A DNA stretch of 64,000 nucleotides. It comes from Tamilnaduibacter salinus (GTDB lineage: Bacteria > Pseudomonadota > Gammaproteobacteria > Pseudomonadales > Oleiphilaceae). Below are positions 36,053 through 44,287 of the stretch, piece by piece. Within the stretch, counting starts at the first letter, position 1. Each line of letters starts with the position of its first letter. The position numbers and the translations under genes are program-made. Under the pieces are notes generated by a model. It searched no databases, was not told the DNA's origin, and saw only the letters and a list, made by a program, of their open reading frames with translations. Location of the stretch: positions 62,001-126,000 of the forward strand of contig NZ_QEKQ01000004.1 in assembly GCF_003096655.1 (NCBI RefSeq), given 5' to 3'.

Positions 36053-36226
36053 ATGGCTTCATCCTCGCTGGAAGCAAAAAGAGCCTATTTTGCCAAAACC
36101 CGGCGCGCCAACTACGCAGCCAGTTTGCGGTTGGAGGGTTTTGATGTGAAGAGCGGTGACGTCAAGTACGCCTCACGTCGTGCAGCCGTCCGTGCCCATC
36201 GCAAACGAGCCACAGCCAACGCCTGA
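36053..36226 (+). CDS. yhfG: YhfG-family antitoxin
   Basis: This 57-residue basic protein (SSLEAKRAYFAKTRRANYAA; SLRLEGF) is a clear YhfG homologue, the small antitoxin partner of Fic in enterobacteria. ATG 36053 is used; the open frame extends upstream without a ribosome site. The fic start follows its stop after one base. The protein should bind and inhibit Fic-mediated AMP transfer. Confidence 0.88.
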   Translation: MASSSLEAKRAYFAKTRRANYAASLRLEGFDVKSGDVKYASRRAAVRAHRKRATANA

Positions 36227-36227
36227 A

Positions 36228-36827
36228 ATGGATAAATATGGGGTTGAGCAGGACGCTTATTGTTACCCCAATAGCGATGTCCTTAAGAACCGACTGAGCA
36301 TTAAGGATGCCGCTGAACTGACTGATGCGGAGCGGGACATTACCGCGGCTGCCGCCGAAGAAATCGAGTTCGAACCCCCTCCTTATAGTCTTGCCACGCT
36401 CCGGCGAGTTCACCGTCTTCTGTTCCGAGATATTTACGACTGGGCAGGGGAATGTCGCTCGGTTGATATTGCCAAAGGCGAGACGCGCTTTTGCACGGCC
36501 CAGCGCATTGAGCCGGAAGCAAAGAAGCTATTTGATCAGCTTGCCGGCAGGAATTGGCTGGAGGGTTTGTCCCGATATGCCCTCGTTAGGGAATTGGCCG
36601 AGTTCTACGGAGAGCTGAACATGGTTCATCCTTTCCGCGAAGGAAACGGTCGGGCGCAACGGCTGCTATTTGAGTTCCTGATCGTGAATGCGGGCTATGA
36701 AATTCGTTGGGAGCCCGTCACAGAGAAGGAATGGCAAGAGGCTAATATCCAATCCGCTTTACGCTGCGATTCGTCTGGGCTTGAAGCGATCTTTGAGAAA
36801 TGTATTGGCCGTCGCATCCCGGACTAA
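36228..36827 (+). CDS. fic: Fic-domain AMP-transferase toxin
   Basis: This 199-residue Fic protein has the complete active motif H134-PFREGNGRAQ-R145 and the upstream flap region (YDWAGECRSVDIAKGETRF). Fic proteins transfer AMP from ATP onto target proteins such as DNA gyrase and topoisomerase IV. No inhibitory (S/T)xxxE(G/N) helix is obvious at either end, consistent with a separate antitoxin (YhfG, immediately upstream). ATG 36228 follows the yhfG stop. It converges with the AraC-type gene, leaving only six bases between them. Confidence 0.9.
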   Translation: MDKYGVEQDAYCYPNSDVLKNRLSIKDAAELTDAERDITAAAAEEIEFEPPPYSLATLRRVHRLLFRDIYDWAGECRSVDIAKGETRFCTAQRIEPEAKKLFDQLAGRNWLEGLSRYALVRELAEFYGELNMVHPFREGNGRAQRLLFEFLIVNAGYEIRWEPVTEKEWQEANIQSALRCDSSGLEAIFEKCIGRRIPD

Positions 36828-36833
36828 TGCCCA

Positions 36834-37844
36834 TCACCCCCGATTCAACAACCACGCCCGATACCGCCTCGGCGTCATCTCAAACCATTGCCGGCAGGCC
36901 CGGTTAAAGGCGGACTGTTCGGAGTAGCCCAGCAGGCCGGCGATCTGGCTGAGTTTGAGTTTGGGCTCCAGCAGGTACTGGTGGGCGAGGTGGCGCCGTT
37001 CGTCGTTGAGCAGTTGTTCGTAGCGGGTGCCTTCGCGGTCGAGGTGTCTCTGCAGGGTGCGTTTGTGCATGGCCAGGTGGGCGGCAATGGCCTCGCTGCT
37101 GCAGCGGCCCGTGGGGAGGAGTGTGCGGATGAGGCCGATGACGTCTTCGGAGACGGTGGCGGCGTTGGGTGCCTGCTGGGATTCCAGGTAGCGGTCCGCC
37201 AGTTGCCAGGTCTGGTGGTCGACGCTGGCCAAGGGGATCGTGAACGCGGAGACGGGCAGGCGAAAGCCGCACCAGGGTTCGCGGAAGTGAACCGGGCTGT
37301 TGAACACGGCGTGATAAACCGACTCGTCTCCGGCACGTTCGTGCATCAGGTGCACGCTCAGCGGCGCCACGGCATCCCCGCAGAGCAGCTTGAGCACCTG
37401 CATGGCGTTGGACATGCCCAGCTCGTAGGCCTGCACCCGGTAACCGGCGCCCTCATCATCCACGTGGTAATGGAGCTGGACGATGTCGGCGGTTTCGGTA
37501 CGGGCGGTCAGTTTCAGGGCGGGGCAGTGCAGGTGCAGGTAGCGAGCGATGCTCTGAATGGCGTCGCCGACGGTGGCCGAGCTGCGGGCGATTACGGAAA
37601 TCGGTCCGAGGATGTCCATGCCCTGGTACTCGGCGAGCTTGAGACCGAATTCGGGGTAGTCGAGCTTCCGGGCGGTGTCTTCGAACAGCGCGGACACATT
37701 CCGGTAGATCAGAAACGAGCGGTCATCGCGCTGCTCTTCCGGCGGTATGTGGTAGCGCGCCAGCAATGGCAGTGGATCGCCGCCGCGGATGCGGACGAGT
37801 TCGTCAAACCCCCACAGGTTGGTGGCCCGGATCAGGCTGCTCAT
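36834..37844 (-). CDS. AraC-family regulator (OruR-like N-terminal domain)
   Basis: This 336-residue regulator has an N-terminal ligand domain of the Arabinose_bd/OruR type (IRGGDPLPLLARYHIPPEEQ; LKLAEYQGMDILGPISVIA) and a C-terminal AraC DNA-binding domain (LSQIAGLLGYSEQSAFNRACR, WFEMTPRRYRAW). It is divergent from the Baeyer-Villiger monooxygenase gene and, by analogy with similar arrangements, probably activates it in response to a ketone or fatty substrate. Phased TGTC repeats in the shared upstream region are its likely sites. Confidence 0.87.
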   Translation of the reverse strand: MSSLIRATNLWGFDELVRIRGGDPLPLLARYHIPPEEQRDDRSFLIYRNVSALFEDTARKLDYPEFGLKLAEYQGMDILGPISVIARSSATVGDAIQSIARYLHLHCPALKLTARTETADIVQLHYHVDDEGAGYRVQAYELGMSNAMQVLKLLCGDAVAPLSVHLMHERAGDESVYHAVFNSPVHFREPWCGFRLPVSAFTIPLASVDHQTWQLADRYLESQQAPNAATVSEDVIGLIRTLLPTGRCSSEAIAAHLAMHKRTLQRHLDREGTRYEQLLNDERRHLAHQYLLEPKLKLSQIAGLLGYSEQSAFNRACRQWFEMTPRRYRAWLLNRG

Positions 37845-37884
37845 GCGCGCTCCCGGTTTCCTGAGACTCGCGCTGAAGAACGCG

Positions 37885-37936
37885 TGTCGGTGTCTCGATA
37901 TGTCAAAAAACTGTCCGGTTTTGTCAATATTGTCAA
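37885..37936. promoter_or_regulatory. Phased TGTC repeats between araC-type gene and monooxygenase
   Basis: TGTC occurs at 37885, 37891, 37901, 37912, 37922 and 37931; the last four are spaced 9-11 bases apart and three of these read TGTCAA. Direct half-sites on one face of the helix are typical of AraC-family operators. Confidence 0.5.
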
Positions 37937-37996
37937 GCGTGGCCTCTGGAATAGTGGCAGGTGCTGGTCATTACAAGAGACAACAGGGAGACCACC

Positions 37997-39493
37997 ATGA
38001 CTGCGCCGCACTACGACACCGTCATCATTGGCGCCGGCCTGTCCGGCATCGGGACCGCCTGCCACATTGCCGGTGAGTTCCCGCGCCGGAGCCTGGCGAT
38101 CCTGGAGCGCCGGGAGAAAATGGGCGGCACCTGGGATCTGTTCCGGTATCCGGGGATTCGTTCGGATTCGGACATGGCCAGCTTCGGGTTCGACTTCAAA
38201 CCCTGGTACTCCAATCAGGTGCTGGCCAAGGGCACGGATATCCGCCACTACGTTGCCGAAACCGCCCGCGAGTTCCATCTGGCGGACAAGGTACAATTCG
38301 GAATGAACATCGTCAGTGCGGACTGGTCCAGCGCGGACCAGCGGTGGACCATTACGGCGCGGCATGAGCCGACCGGCGAGGAGCGCACCATCACCTGTCA
38401 CTTCATGGTGAACTGTGCCGGTTATTACAACTTCGACCACGGCTATCGCCCGCACTTCGAGGGGGAGGAGTCGTTCGAGGGCCGGATTATCCACCCGCAA
38501 CAGTGGCCGGAGGACTTCGACTACACGGGCAAGAAGGTGGTGGTGATCGGCAGCGGCGCGACCGCGATTACCGTGGTGCCGGCGATGGCGGACAAAGCGG
38601 CGAAGGTCACCATGCTGCAACGCTCGCCCAGTTACATCATGTCGGTGCCGGACACGGACAAGGTCTCCATGCTGCTCAACAAGGTCCTGCCCAAGCGGTG
38701 GGTGTTCCAGATGGCGCGACAGCGCAACATTCTGCTTCAGCGGGGCATCTATCTGGCGTCCATGCGCTGGCCGAATGCGATGCGCAAATTCTTCCTCTCG
38801 CATATGCGCAAGAAGGTCGGCCCGAACGTCGATATGCGCCACTTCACGCCGGACTACAACCCCTGGGAGCAGCGCCTGTGTGCGGCACCGGACGGCGACT
38901 TTTTCAACAGCCTGCGCTCTGGCAAAGCGGACATCGTGACTGACCACATCGATCACTTCTCGAAAAACGGCATCGTGCTCCAATCCGGCGAGACGCTGGA
39001 GGCGGACGTGATCGTCACTGCCACCGGGCTGGACGTCCAGCTGATGGGTGGCATGGACATCCAGCTTGATGGCGAGTCGGTGTCATTGCCCTCGAAGATG
39101 GTCTACAAGGGCATCATGATGCAGGACATTCCCAACTACGGCTGGATCTTCGGCTACACCAACGCGCCCTGGACCCTGAAATGCGATATCGGCGGTCAGT
39201 ATCTGTGCCGACTGTTCAAGCGCATGGAAGAGACCGGAGCCACCGTCGCGCGACCGGTTGACCGGGATGGGAAAAATGCCGGCGTGGGGATGCTCGACGG
39301 TTTTGCGCCGGGCTACATCAGCCGCGCGCAACACCTGATGCCCCGTCAGGGGGAAGGGCCCTGGGAAGTGACGATGCACTACGGTCGCGACAAGAAGATG
39401 CTGACCGAGGACCCGGTGGACGACGGCGTCCTGTCATTCGAAACGCCAGAGGATGCCCGGCGCGCACCCGGCGCATCGGACAAAGCCGCTTGA
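37997..39493 (+). CDS. Baeyer-Villiger-type flavin monooxygenase
   Basis: This 498-residue flavoprotein has two dinucleotide-binding motifs: GAGLSGIG (residues 12-19, FAD) and VVVIGSGATA (NADPH). Between them is the family fingerprint FEGRIIHPQQWP (F-x-G-x3-H-x3-W-P). It inserts oxygen next to a ketone carbonyl to give an ester or lactone. ATG 37997 follows GGGAGACC. An alpha/beta hydrolase gene follows 21 bases after the stop, which would hydrolyse the ester product. The AraC-type regulator upstream probably controls the pair. Confidence 0.9.
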   Translation: MTAPHYDTVIIGAGLSGIGTACHIAGEFPRRSLAILERREKMGGTWDLFRYPGIRSDSDMASFGFDFKPWYSNQVLAKGTDIRHYVAETAREFHLADKVQFGMNIVSADWSSADQRWTITARHEPTGEERTITCHFMVNCAGYYNFDHGYRPHFEGEESFEGRIIHPQQWPEDFDYTGKKVVVIGSGATAITVVPAMADKAAKVTMLQRSPSYIMSVPDTDKVSMLLNKVLPKRWVFQMARQRNILLQRGIYLASMRWPNAMRKFFLSHMRKKVGPNVDMRHFTPDYNPWEQRLCAAPDGDFFNSLRSGKADIVTDHIDHFSKNGIVLQSGETLEADVIVTATGLDVQLMGGMDIQLDGESVSLPSKMVYKGIMMQDIPNYGWIFGYTNAPWTLKCDIGGQYLCRLFKRMEETGATVARPVDRDGKNAGVGMLDGFAPGYISRAQHLMPRQGEGPWEVTMHYGRDKKMLTEDPVDDGVLSFETPEDARRAPGASDKAA

Positions 39494-39514
39494 CTGAGGA
39501 ACAGGGACACAACG

Positions 39515-40336
39515 ATGACCGCAGAAGAGACGAACAAGCCGCCGGTGATGCTCGTCCACGGCATGTGGAGCACGCCTGAGGCGCTGGATGAACTCCGCGA
39601 GGCGTTTGAGCAGGCAGGCTATTCGGTGGAGGCGCCCTGCCTGCCGCTGCACATGGCGAAAGCGGACTACGACGACCACGCACGGGCCACGCTCGCCCAG
39701 ACGCGGCTACAGGACTATGTGGCGTTTCTGGTGGACCGGGTGAAGCAGCTGGACGCCCCACCCATTCTCGTGGGCCACTCCATGGGTGGCCTGCTTGCTC
39801 AGCTCGTCGCGGCCCGGGTGCCGTGCGAGAGGCTGGTGCTGCTGTCCTCCGCCGCGCCGGGTGGCATCAACAGCTGGTCCTGGTCGATGGTGCGTACCTT
39901 TGGCCGGAATCTGCTGCTGTTCCCGCTTTGGAAGCATGTCATGACGCTGCGTGCTGACAGCATCCGCTACGGCATCGCCAACCAGCAAAACGCGGACACC
40001 CAGCAGTGGATACTCGACCACGCCACCTACGAATCCGGCATGGCGGCGTTCCAGATCGGCATCGCCGGCTTCCTGCCCAATGCGTTTTCCCGGGTCGATC
40101 CGCAGTCGATCCAGTGCCCGATTCTGGTCCTTGGTGGCACCGAAGACCGCATAACGCCCATTGGTATTCAGCGGCAGATCGCTCGCAAGTATGGGGCGCA
40201 GGCCCGCCTGGTAGAGATCCCTGGGGCGTGCCACTGGACCGTGGGCGGGCGTTATTTTGATCAGGTTCAGCGGGAACTGTTTGGCTGGCTCGACGAGCGA
40301 GCGGGGGAGGCTGTTTCGGAGCCGGCGGTGGCGTAA
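39515..40336 (+). CDS. Alpha/beta hydrolase (esterase/lipase type)
   Basis: This 273-residue alpha/beta hydrolase has the nucleophile elbow GHSMGG (Ser89), an oxyanion segment VHGMWS, an acid in GGTEDRITP (about 211) and a His in GACHWTVGG (about 240). It has no signal peptide. It follows a Baeyer-Villiger monooxygenase in an operon and is the likely esterase for its products. The substrate is unknown. Confidence 0.87.
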   Translation: MTAEETNKPPVMLVHGMWSTPEALDELREAFEQAGYSVEAPCLPLHMAKADYDDHARATLAQTRLQDYVAFLVDRVKQLDAPPILVGHSMGGLLAQLVAARVPCERLVLLSSAAPGGINSWSWSMVRTFGRNLLLFPLWKHVMTLRADSIRYGIANQQNADTQQWILDHATYESGMAAFQIGIAGFLPNAFSRVDPQSIQCPILVLGGTEDRITPIGIQRQIARKYGAQARLVEIPGACHWTVGGRYFDQVQRELFGWLDERAGEAVSEPAVA

Positions 40337-40362
40337 TCGCCACGCCGGATGCCTCTGAGATT

Positions 40363-40492
40363 GTCAGGATGATTCGGTCGCTCTGCGACCTCACCTAACC
40401 CCTCCGGGGCCGTCGTCGCGCGGCTCCGACGTTCTCTCCGTTCGCTTCGCGAACTCCGAGTCGAACGCAGGTTCTCATCGGCGAACAAGCAG
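40363..40492. repeat. tRNA-linked hairpin repeat, unit 1
   Basis: This 130-base unit begins GTCAGGATGATTCGG and ends with TCGAACGCAGGTTCTCATCG plus a short tail. It is nearly identical to the 125-base unit at 40677-40801; the main difference is a five-base insertion. It contains small GC hairpins such as GGTCGCTCTGCGACC and GTTCGCTTCGCGAAC. A shorter, diverged unit sits between them at 40557-40659. Read leftward, each unit ends in ATCCTGAC, a copy of the tRNA-Arg T-arm end. Confidence 0.8.
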
Positions 40493-40556
40493 GGCGGAAC
40501 TGGGCAGGCGGTAGGGTACTTGGGAGTGTTGTATCCAAGTATGGAGTTACTGAAAG

Positions 40557-40659
40557 GTCAGGATGGACTCACAACGCTTTGGGCGCGTTGTTCGGGGCTT
40601 CGCCCCGTCGTCGCTACGCTCCGACGCCCAAATTGCTGGCGCAATTTGTCGAACGCAGT
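40557..40659. repeat. tRNA-linked hairpin repeat, diverged middle unit
   Basis: It starts GTCAGGATGGACTC and ends TCGAACGCAG like its neighbours, and shares CCGTCGTCGC..CTCCGACG in the middle. It has its own hairpins GGGGCTTCGCCCC and AAATTGCTGGCGCAATTT. It is a shorter relative of the flanking units. Confidence 0.6.
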
Positions 40660-40676
40660 GGCTGGCCTCCCCGCCC

Positions 40677-40801
40677 GTCAGGATGATTCGGTCGCTCCGC
40701 GACCTCACCCCTCCGGGGCCGTCGTCGCGCGGCTCCGACGTTCTCTCCGTTCGCTTCGCGAACTCCGAGTCGAACGCAGGTTCTCATCGGCCAACGAGCA
40801 G
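40677..40801. repeat. tRNA-linked hairpin repeat, unit 3
   Basis: This 125-base unit is almost identical to 40363-40492. It is preceded by CCCGCCC, so that read leftward it carries ATCCTGACGGGCGGG, the same 15 bases as the 3' end of the tRNA-Arg fragment at 40854-40898. The tRNA terminator lies between this unit and the tRNA. Confidence 0.8.
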
Positions 40802-40810
40802 ACCAGAGTT

Positions 40811-40849
40811 CCATAAAAAAACCCCGCGCATTGGCGGGGTTTTTTATGG
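40811..40849 (-). terminator. Rho-independent terminator after the tRNA-Arg fragment
   Basis: ACCCCGC and GCGGGGT form a GC stem flanked by A7 and T6 runs (CCATAAAAAAA...TTTTTTATGG). It therefore works in either direction. It lies just downstream of the tRNA 3' end as read leftward. Confidence 0.9.
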
Positions 40850-40853
40850 AATA

Positions 40854-40898
40854 TGGCCCGCCCGTCAGGATTCGAACCTGAGACCTTCGCCTCCGGAG
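40854..40898 (-). pseudogene. 3' half of tRNA-Arg(CCG), probable attachment site
   Basis: Read leftward, the sequence runs CTCCGGAGGCGAAGGTCTCA, then GGTTCGAATCCTGACGGGCG and GGCCA. This is an anticodon loop (CTCCGGA, anticodon CCG), the 3' anticodon strand, a T-arm with loop TTCGAAT, the acceptor 3' strand and an encoded CCA. Upstream (40899 onward) there is no matching 5' acceptor, D-arm or 5' anticodon strand, so the gene is cut at the anticodon loop. Integrases commonly recombine at this point, leaving one intact tRNA and one 3' fragment. It is therefore likely attL or attR of an integrated element lying to the right. Confidence 0.8.
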
Positions 40899-41276
40899 TG
40901 CAACTTCGTCCTTTGATGCAATGCGGTCTCGCATGCTCTTTTTCGAATGATAGCAGCTAGTTACGCCCACGAAAGAAATTCCTAGAAACCCACGAATAAT
41001 CCCGTACCTAGCCGATTAGAGCCAATTCTGGGCACAAGGATTGTCGGGTATACGGTGTCCAGATGCGGTCATTTTGACCATTGCCCCACCTACCATCAGA
41101 TCTGTTTTTCAGGGGACAGGCTATATTTGAATGACCACTAATAAGTGTCCGGTTTGGGGTGTCTGCTTTCGGACAACTGACCAGTCGATTGTTTCGGTGC
41201 TACCTTTCGCTGGCCGCTGAAAAAGAAGTCCTGAGTACTTGTTGCGTGCACTGGCTGCCAAGCTTGTGAGCTTCCC
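40899..41276. other. Gene-free stretch at the island edge, 378 bases
   Basis: No frame with a ribosome site or recognisable product was found. The sequence is less GC-rich than its left flank, consistent with acquired DNA starting at the tRNA fragment. I see no insertion-sequence ends. Confidence 0.4.
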
Positions 41277-42182
41277 CTACATCGGGAAATCCGGTTGGTC
41301 CGGTTCCCCTGAGCCATCGATTCTGGATTGGGCTTGTCGAATGGCGTCACTGACGGTATTCACCGAATAGGTCCAGAAGCCACTTTGGTGAACCGTTCTT
41401 TCGAGGGCATCCGGCGCGATGAATCTCTGCATTTCAAAGGCGAAGTCCTTTTTGATCTGCGGATCGTCGCTGAGTTGCCGGAGGCGTGACTCTGAGTTCG
41501 TCAGAAATTCGGAAGGTGATTCCCCGTGGTCGGTTAGTATGTTGTCGAGCAGATCATAGGCAGGGCGAACGCCCCGCTGTGTCAGCCAGGCGATGTCCCA
41601 CAGGTCTCGATGCTTTAGACGGCCTGGTCGCATGCCGAATGCTATCAGCTTGTCGGCAAAAATCTCCTCCTGCGATTGCACATTGATGATCATGTTGTCG
41701 GTGCCCAGGTTAATCCTGTAGTGATTCTGCAGTGTCCGGGGTTCGACCTGATAACTCGGTACGGCGCAGATATCGAGATGAATGCGTTGTGCCGGCATAT
41801 CCGGTCGTTCGGGCTGGGTGTTGATGCGCAGCTTCCAGGTGTCCACATTGCCCTGTCGTTCGGCTTTGGGGTCTGTCACCGAAATGGGGGTCTGATACTT
41901 TTCCCGGAGCCGGGATTCGAGAACATTCTTGAGGGCATCGAGATCGGACTTCTCAAAATTCGCACCGCCCGTGAAGTCCAGATCTTCACTCAGTCGGGTC
42001 GAGCCGTAGCACGCGCGCAGGCAGGTGCCATCAATGAACGTCAGGTGTTGCAGCAAATCTGCCTGATTCAGTTCCCGGATGATGTCGTGGTGGAAAATTT
42101 CCTTCTCGACGACCGGGCGCAGGGCGGCCAGCCCCCGCTGGTTTTTCAGGGCTTGGTTCACCAGTGCATCAAAGGTGCTCAT
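41277..42182 (-). CDS. abiEii: AbiEii-family nucleotidyltransferase toxin
   Basis: This 301-residue toxin of the type IV AbiE system has the nucleotidyltransferase motif G60-S-T-R-L-S-E-D67-L-D69-F (YGSTRLSEDLDF) and the later DKLIAFGMRP...KHRDLWDI, both catalytic signatures of AbiEii/MenT enzymes. It would be bacteriostatic by modifying tRNA or GTP pools. ATG 42182 overlaps the end of the antitoxin gene. The toxin frame is intact, whereas the antitoxin frame is broken. Confidence 0.88.
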   Translation of the reverse strand: MSTFDALVNQALKNQRGLAALRPVVEKEIFHHDIIRELNQADLLQHLTFIDGTCLRACYGSTRLSEDLDFTGGANFEKSDLDALKNVLESRLREKYQTPISVTDPKAERQGNVDTWKLRINTQPERPDMPAQRIHLDICAVPSYQVEPRTLQNHYRINLGTDNMIINVQSQEEIFADKLIAFGMRPGRLKHRDLWDIAWLTQRGVRPAYDLLDNILTDHGESPSEFLTNSESRLRQLSDDPQIKKDFAFEMQRFIAPDALERTVHQSGFWTYSVNTVSDAIRQAQSRIDGSGEPDQPDFPM

Positions 42183-42730
42183 CGGTCGCATCCTCCCGTT
42201 GAATCAAATCGGCTATCCCTCTCCGCCTGAAACGGGCCATGTCCGCAATGGCGAGCTCAACATCAGCCCGAAAGAGGTCTCGCTGCGCGTCATAAGTTAG
42301 ATGGTCCATGATGCACGCCATCGGGCGCTCGGTGTGGACGAAATCGATGGACCCGAAGCGTCCACAATCCACGACTGCCGAGCGGCCCGTGCTAATGAGG
42401 GTGACCCAGCCCATGGGGATCTGCGAAATGACCCCGGAGTCGCTCAGTACGGTTTCGAGGCTGATGTAGTTGAAGTGTCGGGCCCGAAGCAGCGCCGCCG
42501 CATGAAACAGGACTAGACCGCTGGTGTCGGGAGAGCCGGAATACTGATAGATCCCCCTGACAGATGCGCTCCAGCAACCCCCGGCGCTCCGCCCGGTGGA
42601 TGAGCGCACGATAGGCACCGTTGCTCATCTGCGGGAATAGTGAGCGAAAATCTCCGGCTCGGAATAACCCAGACCGTTGCTGGCCATGATGCTCCCTGAG
42701 CCACTGTTCCAGACGTTGAAGCGGTTGCAT
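42169..42730 (-). pseudogene. abiEi: AbiEi-type antitoxin, frameshifted
   Basis: The winged-helix N-terminal part (MQPLQRLEQWLREHHGQQRS ... RRGLLERICQG) is read from 42730. The C-terminal part (IYQYSGSPDTSGLVLFHAA ... ADLIQRED) continues in another frame to 42169. The break falls at a run of five C on the + strand (42553-42557); four would join QG to IYQYS in one frame of about 186 residues. A sequencing error, a real one-base insertion, or slippage are all possible. The start has a palindromic operator just upstream. Confidence 0.8.
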
Positions 42731-42738
42731 GGCTCTCT

Positions 42739-42773
42739 CCGCGAAAAGTTACACCAAAAGTAACAAAACGCGG
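42739..42773. promoter_or_regulatory. Palindromic operator of the abiE locus
   Basis: CCGCG (42739-42743) with CGCGG (42769-42773) and GTTAC (42748-42752) with GTAAC (42760-42764) share one centre, giving a nested inverted repeat CCGCG-N4-GTTAC-N7-GTAAC-N4-CGCGG. It ends nine bases before the abiEi start. AbiEi-type antitoxins repress their operon through inverted repeats in this position. Confidence 0.7.
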
Positions 42774-42930
42774 AGCTCGATGGTGGTGCGTTGATCTTCT
42801 GTCATGCAGGGCTGGTAATTTCGGGGGGGGGCCAATCACCTGTTGCTGTATCAGTAGAACACTCATGATCTTTAGTATCGTTTAGTAACGCCAGATACTA
42901 ATTAGCGATCGAGGATGCGAATACGAAAAC

Positions 42931-44079
42931 ATGGCAATTGACTGGCATTACCCCCGCACTGATCTCACTGAACGCTTAATGAGTGCCTTTGATCAGAGAG
43001 TGGTGGAAGCTTTAACTCTGTTCGCGCCAAGAGGTATGGGGAAAACCGAGTTCGTTCGATATGACCTTATTCCTGAAGCTGGCAAGCGGGGTTATGTGCC
43101 GGTTTATGTCAATTTCAGGGATAAACGGGATGATCCCGCTTCTGTGCTGTTGGCGGCGCTTCGGACCGCTCTATCAGACAGGAACTGGTGGCGCAGACGG
43201 CAACGCGTTGTTAAAGCTGCTTCGTTGGACGAAGTGGAGTCGGCGGTTCTGGCCACAGAATCACCGGCTATCGCTCCTGACTCGACAATGCTGGTCGAAC
43301 TGAGAGCTCACTTTCTCGAGCTGATCCAGAATAATGATCGAATCCTGTTGTGCATTGATGAGGTTCAGCATCTTGCAAGCAGCAGGGCGTTTGAGAATTT
43401 GGTCTTCTTCCTGAGGACCATTCTCGATGAAAACCGTGACAAGGTACGTACCATTTACGCGGGGGCGAGCCGTGATGGTTTACGGAACCTGTTTTGCCGG
43501 CGCAAGGCGGCCCTGTTCCAAAGCTCGTCCCAGATTGAACTGCCGACGCTGGGATCTGGCTTCATTGAGCACATGCGATCGAGTTTTCAGCAGGCCTCCG
43601 GGCGCGACTTCAGTCATAGGGAAGGAAACAAAGCTTTTGATTTACTCAACCGTGTTCCGAAGGAGCTGCGCTTGGTCATCGAAAAAATGATCCTGTCGGG
43701 TGCGGATGACATCGTGAATGAAGCTGCCGTTCTCTCTGAAGGCCAATTGGAGCGTGGAGATTACGAGAAAGTTTGGAAGCGCCTTAAGGGTTTGGATTAA
43801 GCATTGCTGGTCTGGATCGCTTGGGGGCATGCCGGCCTGAATGAGGATGCTTGCAGGAGTTATTTGGCTGATCGTCTTGGGTTGGAAACGGTTGAGGTTC
43901 ACACGATCCGGAACGTTTTGAACCGGTTGTGCGTCGAGCACCTCTCAGTAATAGCCCATGGCACCTACGAGTTCGAGGACCCAAAATTCCGGGATTGGAT
44001 CATCCAGACTCCGGAGGGGCCGAACTTTGTCGATCCGAACTGGAAATTCGGAACAGCGAACGCATATCGGGAACGTTGA
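42931..44079 (+). pseudogene. AAA ATPase interrupted by an in-frame stop
   Basis: The first part (42931-43800, 289 residues) has Walker A APRGMGKTE (residues 32-40) and Walker B ILLCIDEVQHL (about 139-149), followed by sensor-type segments. It is an orc/MalT-like single-protein ATPase. It stops at TAA (43798-43800), and exactly the same frame continues from GCA TTG CTG to 44079 as a winged-helix-like tail (LNEDACRSYLADRLGLETVE ... YEFEDPKFRDWI). One C-to-T change of CAA would explain the stop. ATP-dependent function may be lost or reduced. The role is unknown; it diverges from the abiE locus. Confidence 0.75.
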
Positions 44080-44287
44080 GGCTGCTAAGGCTCCAATGGA
44101 GTGGTTGCAGGCTGATCCCGCTCTACTTTTCTGTCCGTTTGTGCGCACAACGAGGTTAACGTAGAGCTGCAAAGACGGAAACAGATCGAACGTGTCTCTT
44201 GATGGTTTATTGCAGCCCGCACAATGGCGAAGCCGTAAAGACTGGAGTGAAGTTGTGGTGTGGCGTCATCTCGCCCATAGCGGGTGA

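Noticed and set aside
37841-38983. 380-codon frame antisense to the monooxygenase
   Set aside because: Baeyer-Villiger fingerprints lie on the + strand; no independent support.
40363-40801. CRISPR array
   Set aside because: The units are too long (about 100-130 bases), few, and without short regular spacers; hairpins and tRNA similarity explain them better.
40820-40970. Intact tRNA gene
   Set aside because: No 5' acceptor, D-arm or 5' anticodon strand pairs with the 3' half; only the 3' half is present.
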